A stretch of DNA of 64,000 nt from Eubacteriales bacterium (GTDB lineage: Bacteria; Bacillota_A; Clostridia; Christensenellales; Aristaeellaceae). The DNA is taken from the NCBI GenBank assembly GCA_029974035.1, contig JARKQG010000042.1, positions 1 to 64,000 of the forward strand, given 5' to 3'. The notes beneath the pieces were generated by a model. That model worked only from the letters and a program-made list of their open reading frames with translations. It ran no database searches and was not told where the DNA came from. Below, one piece after another: positions 61,554 through 64,000 of the stretch. The stretch's first letter is position 1. The number at the start of each line of letters is the position of its first letter. The translations under genes and the position numbers were made by a program.

Positions 61554-62459
61554 ATGGCGTCTTTGACGGCGACGCGCAGGGCCGCGATGGGCCGGATGGA
61601 CCGGCGCCAGCAGAAGATCGGGTACGGCTTTGTGATGCCTGCGGCGATCATCATGGTGGCGCTGATTGTCTATCCGATGCTCTACGGTGTCTATCTGAGC
61701 TTTTTCAACACCAACCTGGTCACGAAGTGGGATTATGTGGGCCTGAAGTACTACGAGCAGGCGGTCACGAAGCCCGAGTTCGCTTCCACGGTGCTTCTGA
61801 CCTTCAAGTTCATGCTGCTGGTGGTGGCGGGCCATTTTCTCCTGGGCTTCCTGCTGGCCTCCTTCCTCAACAAGGAATTCAAGGGCCGTCTGGCCTACCG
61901 CATCATCTTCATGCTGCCGTGGCTCTTTCCGGAAACCGTGGTGGCGCTGCTCTTCACCTGGATCATGAACCCGATGTACGGCGTGCTGAACGCCATCCTG
62001 CGGGGGCTGGGGCTGATTTCCGGAAACGTCTCCTGGCTGGGGACGGCGGAGCTGGCCTTCCCCTCGGTGGTCTTTGCCTGCATCTGGAAGGGTTATCCGC
62101 TGGTGATGACGATGATCCTCGCCGGCATGCAGTCCATTTCCCACGATTTGTACGAGGCATCCTACATCGACGGCGCCAACCGCTGGCAGCAGTTTCTGCA
62201 CGTGACGGTGCCTTCGCTCCGGCCGGTGCTCACCACCACGCTGATCCTCGACAGCGTCTGGTGGTTCAAACAGTACACGCTGGTCTATACCATGACGGCC
62301 GGCGGGCCGGGCAGCGCCACCAGTCTGGTGAGCCTGAACATCTTCTCGACGGCCTTTGAGTCGCTCCGGTTCGGCAAGGCGTCGGCCTGGGCGGTCATCG
62401 TGTTCTTTATCTGCTATCTGATCGCAAAAGTGTACAGGGTGGTGTTGAAGGATGACTAA
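61554..62459 (+). CDS. Sugar ABC transporter permease (MalF-type)
   Basis: 301 residues, six membrane helices; EAA loop EASYIDGANRWQQFLHVTVP. ATG with GGGGAGGTG at 8 bases. Overlaps the next permease by 8 bases. No ATPase follows, so it must share one encoded elsewhere. Confidence 0.94.
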   Translation: MASLTATRRAAMGRMDRRQQKIGYGFVMPAAIIMVALIVYPMLYGVYLSFFNTNLVTKWDYVGLKYYEQAVTKPEFASTVLLTFKFMLLVVAGHFLLGFLLASFLNKEFKGRLAYRIIFMLPWLFPETVVALLFTWIMNPMYGVLNAILRGLGLISGNVSWLGTAELAFPSVVFACIWKGYPLVMTMILAGMQSISHDLYEASYIDGANRWQQFLHVTVPSLRPVLTTTLILDSVWWFKQYTLVYTMTAGGPGSATSLVSLNIFSTAFESLRFGKASAWAVIVFFICYLIAKVYRVVLKDD

Positions 62460-63300
62460 GAATAGCGCCCGGACGAAAAACGCGGCCGGAAGCGCGATGC
62501 GCTACGTGATGCTCACGGTGCTGGCGATGTTCATCATCGTCCCCATCGCGTGGATGCTCTCCACCGCCTTCAAGACCGAGCCCCAGACCTACATGCCCAC
62601 GCCCAGCTGGATTCCCAACCCCTGGACGTTTGATTCCTTCATTAAATTCTGGAAGATTTACGACTTTGGCCGCATGACGCTCAACAGCCTCATCACCTGC
62701 GCCTTCTCGACGCTCATCTGCGTCGCGGTGTCGTGCCTGTCGGGCTACGGCATCACGCGCTACAAATTCCGCGGGAAGAAGATGTACATGAACTTCCTGC
62801 TGGTGACGCAGATGTTCCCCAGCGTCATGCTGGTGGTGCCCTTTTACTCGATCCTGACCACCTACCGGCTCAACAACACGCTGGCGGGCCTGATCATTGT
62901 GTACGCGGCCACCAACGTGGCCTTCTCCACCTGGATGATGGTTTCCTATTTTAAGACCATCCCCATCGAGCTGGACGAGGCCGCCCGGGTGGACGGCGCC
63001 TCGGCCTTCTACACCTTCTGGAAGATTATCCTGCCGCTGACGCTTCCCGGCATCGCGTCGGTTGCGATTTTCACGTTCATCAACGGATGGAACGAGTACA
63101 TGTACTCGGCCGTGCTGATGTCCAAGGATTCGCTCAAGACGCTGACGGTGGGCATCGTATCCCTCAACACCCAATACCAGGTGAAGTGGAACGACCTGAT
63201 GGCGGCTTCCTCCTTCTCCTGCCTGCCGCTGATCATCCTCTTTGTCTGCTTCCAGCGGTACTTTATCGCGGGCATGACCAGCGGCGCGGTCAAGAGTTGA
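62452..63300 (+). CDS. Carbohydrate ABC transporter permease (MalG-type)
   Basis: 282 residues, six membrane helices; EAA loop EAARVDGASAFYTFWKIILP. Second half of the channel. Confidence 0.94.
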   Translation: MTKNSARTKNAAGSAMRYVMLTVLAMFIIVPIAWMLSTAFKTEPQTYMPTPSWIPNPWTFDSFIKFWKIYDFGRMTLNSLITCAFSTLICVAVSCLSGYGITRYKFRGKKMYMNFLLVTQMFPSVMLVVPFYSILTTYRLNNTLAGLIIVYAATNVAFSTWMMVSYFKTIPIELDEAARVDGASAFYTFWKIILPLTLPGIASVAIFTFINGWNEYMYSAVLMSKDSLKTLTVGIVSLNTQYQVKWNDLMAASSFSCLPLIILFVCFQRYFIAGMTSGAVKS

Positions 63301-63331
63301 CATACATTTGAAAAAAATGGAGGACACCTTC

Positions 63332-64000
63332 ATGGCAGGCCTGACCATCCGGGACATCAAAACATTTGTCACGGCCCCCCGGGGCATCAACCTGGTGGTT
63401 GTCAAAGTGGAAACCAGCGATCCTGGCCTTGTCGGCTACGGCTGCGCCACCTTTACCTGGCGCGCCAAGGCCGTCGTGGCGGCGATTGACGAATACCTGA
63501 AGCCCATGCTGATCGGCAGAAATGCCGCCAACATCGAAGACGTCTGGCAGAGCGCCATGGGCGGCTCCTACTGGCGCAACGGGCCCGTGCTCAACAACGC
63601 CCTCTCCGGCGTGGACGAGGCGCTGTGGGACATCAAGGGCAAAATGGCGGGCATGCCGCTGTACGACCTGTTCGGCGGCAAGTGCCGCGAGGGCATCGCG
63701 GCCTACCGGCACGCCGACGGAAGCTCCTTTGAAGAAGTGGACCGGGCCATCGAGGACTATCTGGCCCAAGGCTACCGGTATATCCGCGTGCACATGGGCA
63801 CCTACGGCGGCAACATGCACGGATCGCGCAACGGCGAAATGCACCGGCCGGAAAATTGCCCGACCGGCGCCTACTACGATCCCCACGCCTACACGCGCAG
63901 CGTGGTCAAGCTGTTTGAGCACGTGCGCTCGAAGTACGGCTGGGAGATCGAGCTGATGCACGATGTGCATGAGCGGCTGCCGCTGGCGGACACGCTGGCC
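63332..64000 (+). CDS. Mannonate dehydratase / RspA-type enolase-superfamily enzyme (3' partial)
   Basis: 223 residues to the window end, ATG with GGAGG 6 bases upstream. N-terminal capping domain (about 1-115: YGCATFTWRA, IEDVWQSAMGGSYWRNGP) and the start of the barrel; ELMHDVHERLP carries the Asp and His of the ManD metal/catalytic site. ManD-type enzymes dehydrate D-mannonate or D-gluconate to 2-keto-3-deoxygluconate. The position after the sugar importer and GntR regulator supports sugar-acid catabolism. Many family members have low activity, so substrate is uncertain. Confidence 0.9.
   Translation, partial: MAGLTIRDIKTFVTAPRGINLVVVKVETSDPGLVGYGCATFTWRAKAVVAAIDEYLKPMLIGRNAANIEDVWQSAMGGSYWRNGPVLNNALSGVDEALWDIKGKMAGMPLYDLFGGKCREGIAAYRHADGSSFEEVDRAIEDYLAQGYRYIRVHMGTYGGNMHGSRNGEMHRPENCPTGAYYDPHAYTRSVVKLFEHVRSKYGWEIELMHDVHERLPLADTLA

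Noticed and set aside
55120..62201. Two very long open frames on the minus strand (55120-57327 and 59955-62201)
   Set aside because: Both are mirrors of well-supported plus-strand genes (deacylase, regulator; binding protein, permease), with no ribosome sites or motifs.

Overview
The window comes from a GC-rich, endospore-forming member of the Clostridia. The spore evidence is a collagen-like exosporium-type protein with a BclB-like C-terminal domain and a complete gerA-type germinant receptor operon with a forespore-type promoter. Housekeeping order (infC-rpmI-rplT, purA-purB), many TTG/GTG starts, strong AGGAGG-type ribosome sites and sigma-A promoters all fit Firmicutes. All five ABC solute-binding proteins have Sec signal peptides but no lipobox. 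A lineage near Christensenellales/Aristaeellaceae is a guess; nothing here fixes the genus. No tRNA, rRNA, prophage, conjugation module or CRISPR array was seen.

Layout. 1-5.4 kb: exosporium-like collagen protein and gerA operon (GerAA, GerAB, GerAC and a 57-residue membrane protein). 5.5-9.2 kb: flavin thioredoxin-reductase-like protein with a ferredoxin, two tiny proteins and a YyaL-type protein. 9.3-16.0 kb: polyol-type ABC importer with two dehydrogenases and a ROK regulator. 16.3-19.6 kb: DUF3298 protein, secreted Ig-like protein, DUF4867 protein, MntP. 19.7-25.2 kb: purA-purB, small membrane protein, TraX-like protein, a hairpin-dense repeat block, rplT-rpmI-infC. 25.3-30.0 kb: internally deleted sfsA, ArsR-controlled Fe-S operon, MetE-like gene with LysR and YheO-type regulators. 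30.1-35.0 kb: BusR-like regulator, glycine-betaine importer, a MITE-like inverted-repeat element and an AlkD-like gene. 35.1-39.2 kb: ChvE/MmsA/MmsB sugar importer. 39.3-43.5 kb: a two-gene operon encoding an acyl-ligase/ACP/alpha-oxoamine-synthase fusion and a ketoreductase-like SDR. 43.7-46.8 kb: peroxiredoxin, pirin, an orphan small gene behind strong palindromic operators, serine hydrolase. 47.0-59.2 kb: peptide importer plus two N-acyl-D-amino-acid deacylase-like enzymes, an amino-acid racemase-like enzyme, a YheO-type regulator, a SelA-like PLP enzyme and RidA. 59.2-64.0 kb: GntR regulator, sugar ABC importer and the start of a mannonate-dehydratase-type enzyme.

How it works together. 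The region is mainly a nutrient-scavenging landscape: five ABC importers, four of them beside the enzymes or regulators that would process the substrate. The locus most likely to be undescribed is the 39.3-43.5 kb operon. One polypeptide should adenylate a carboxylic (probably fatty) acid, load it on its own carrier domain and condense it with an amino acid on a PLP site; the overlapping SDR could then reduce the keto group. That is the chemistry that opens sphingoid-base biosynthesis, compressed into two genes. The D-amino-acid/peptide salvage cluster, the c-di-AMP-type BusR/OpuA module and two repeat elements are the next most interesting items.
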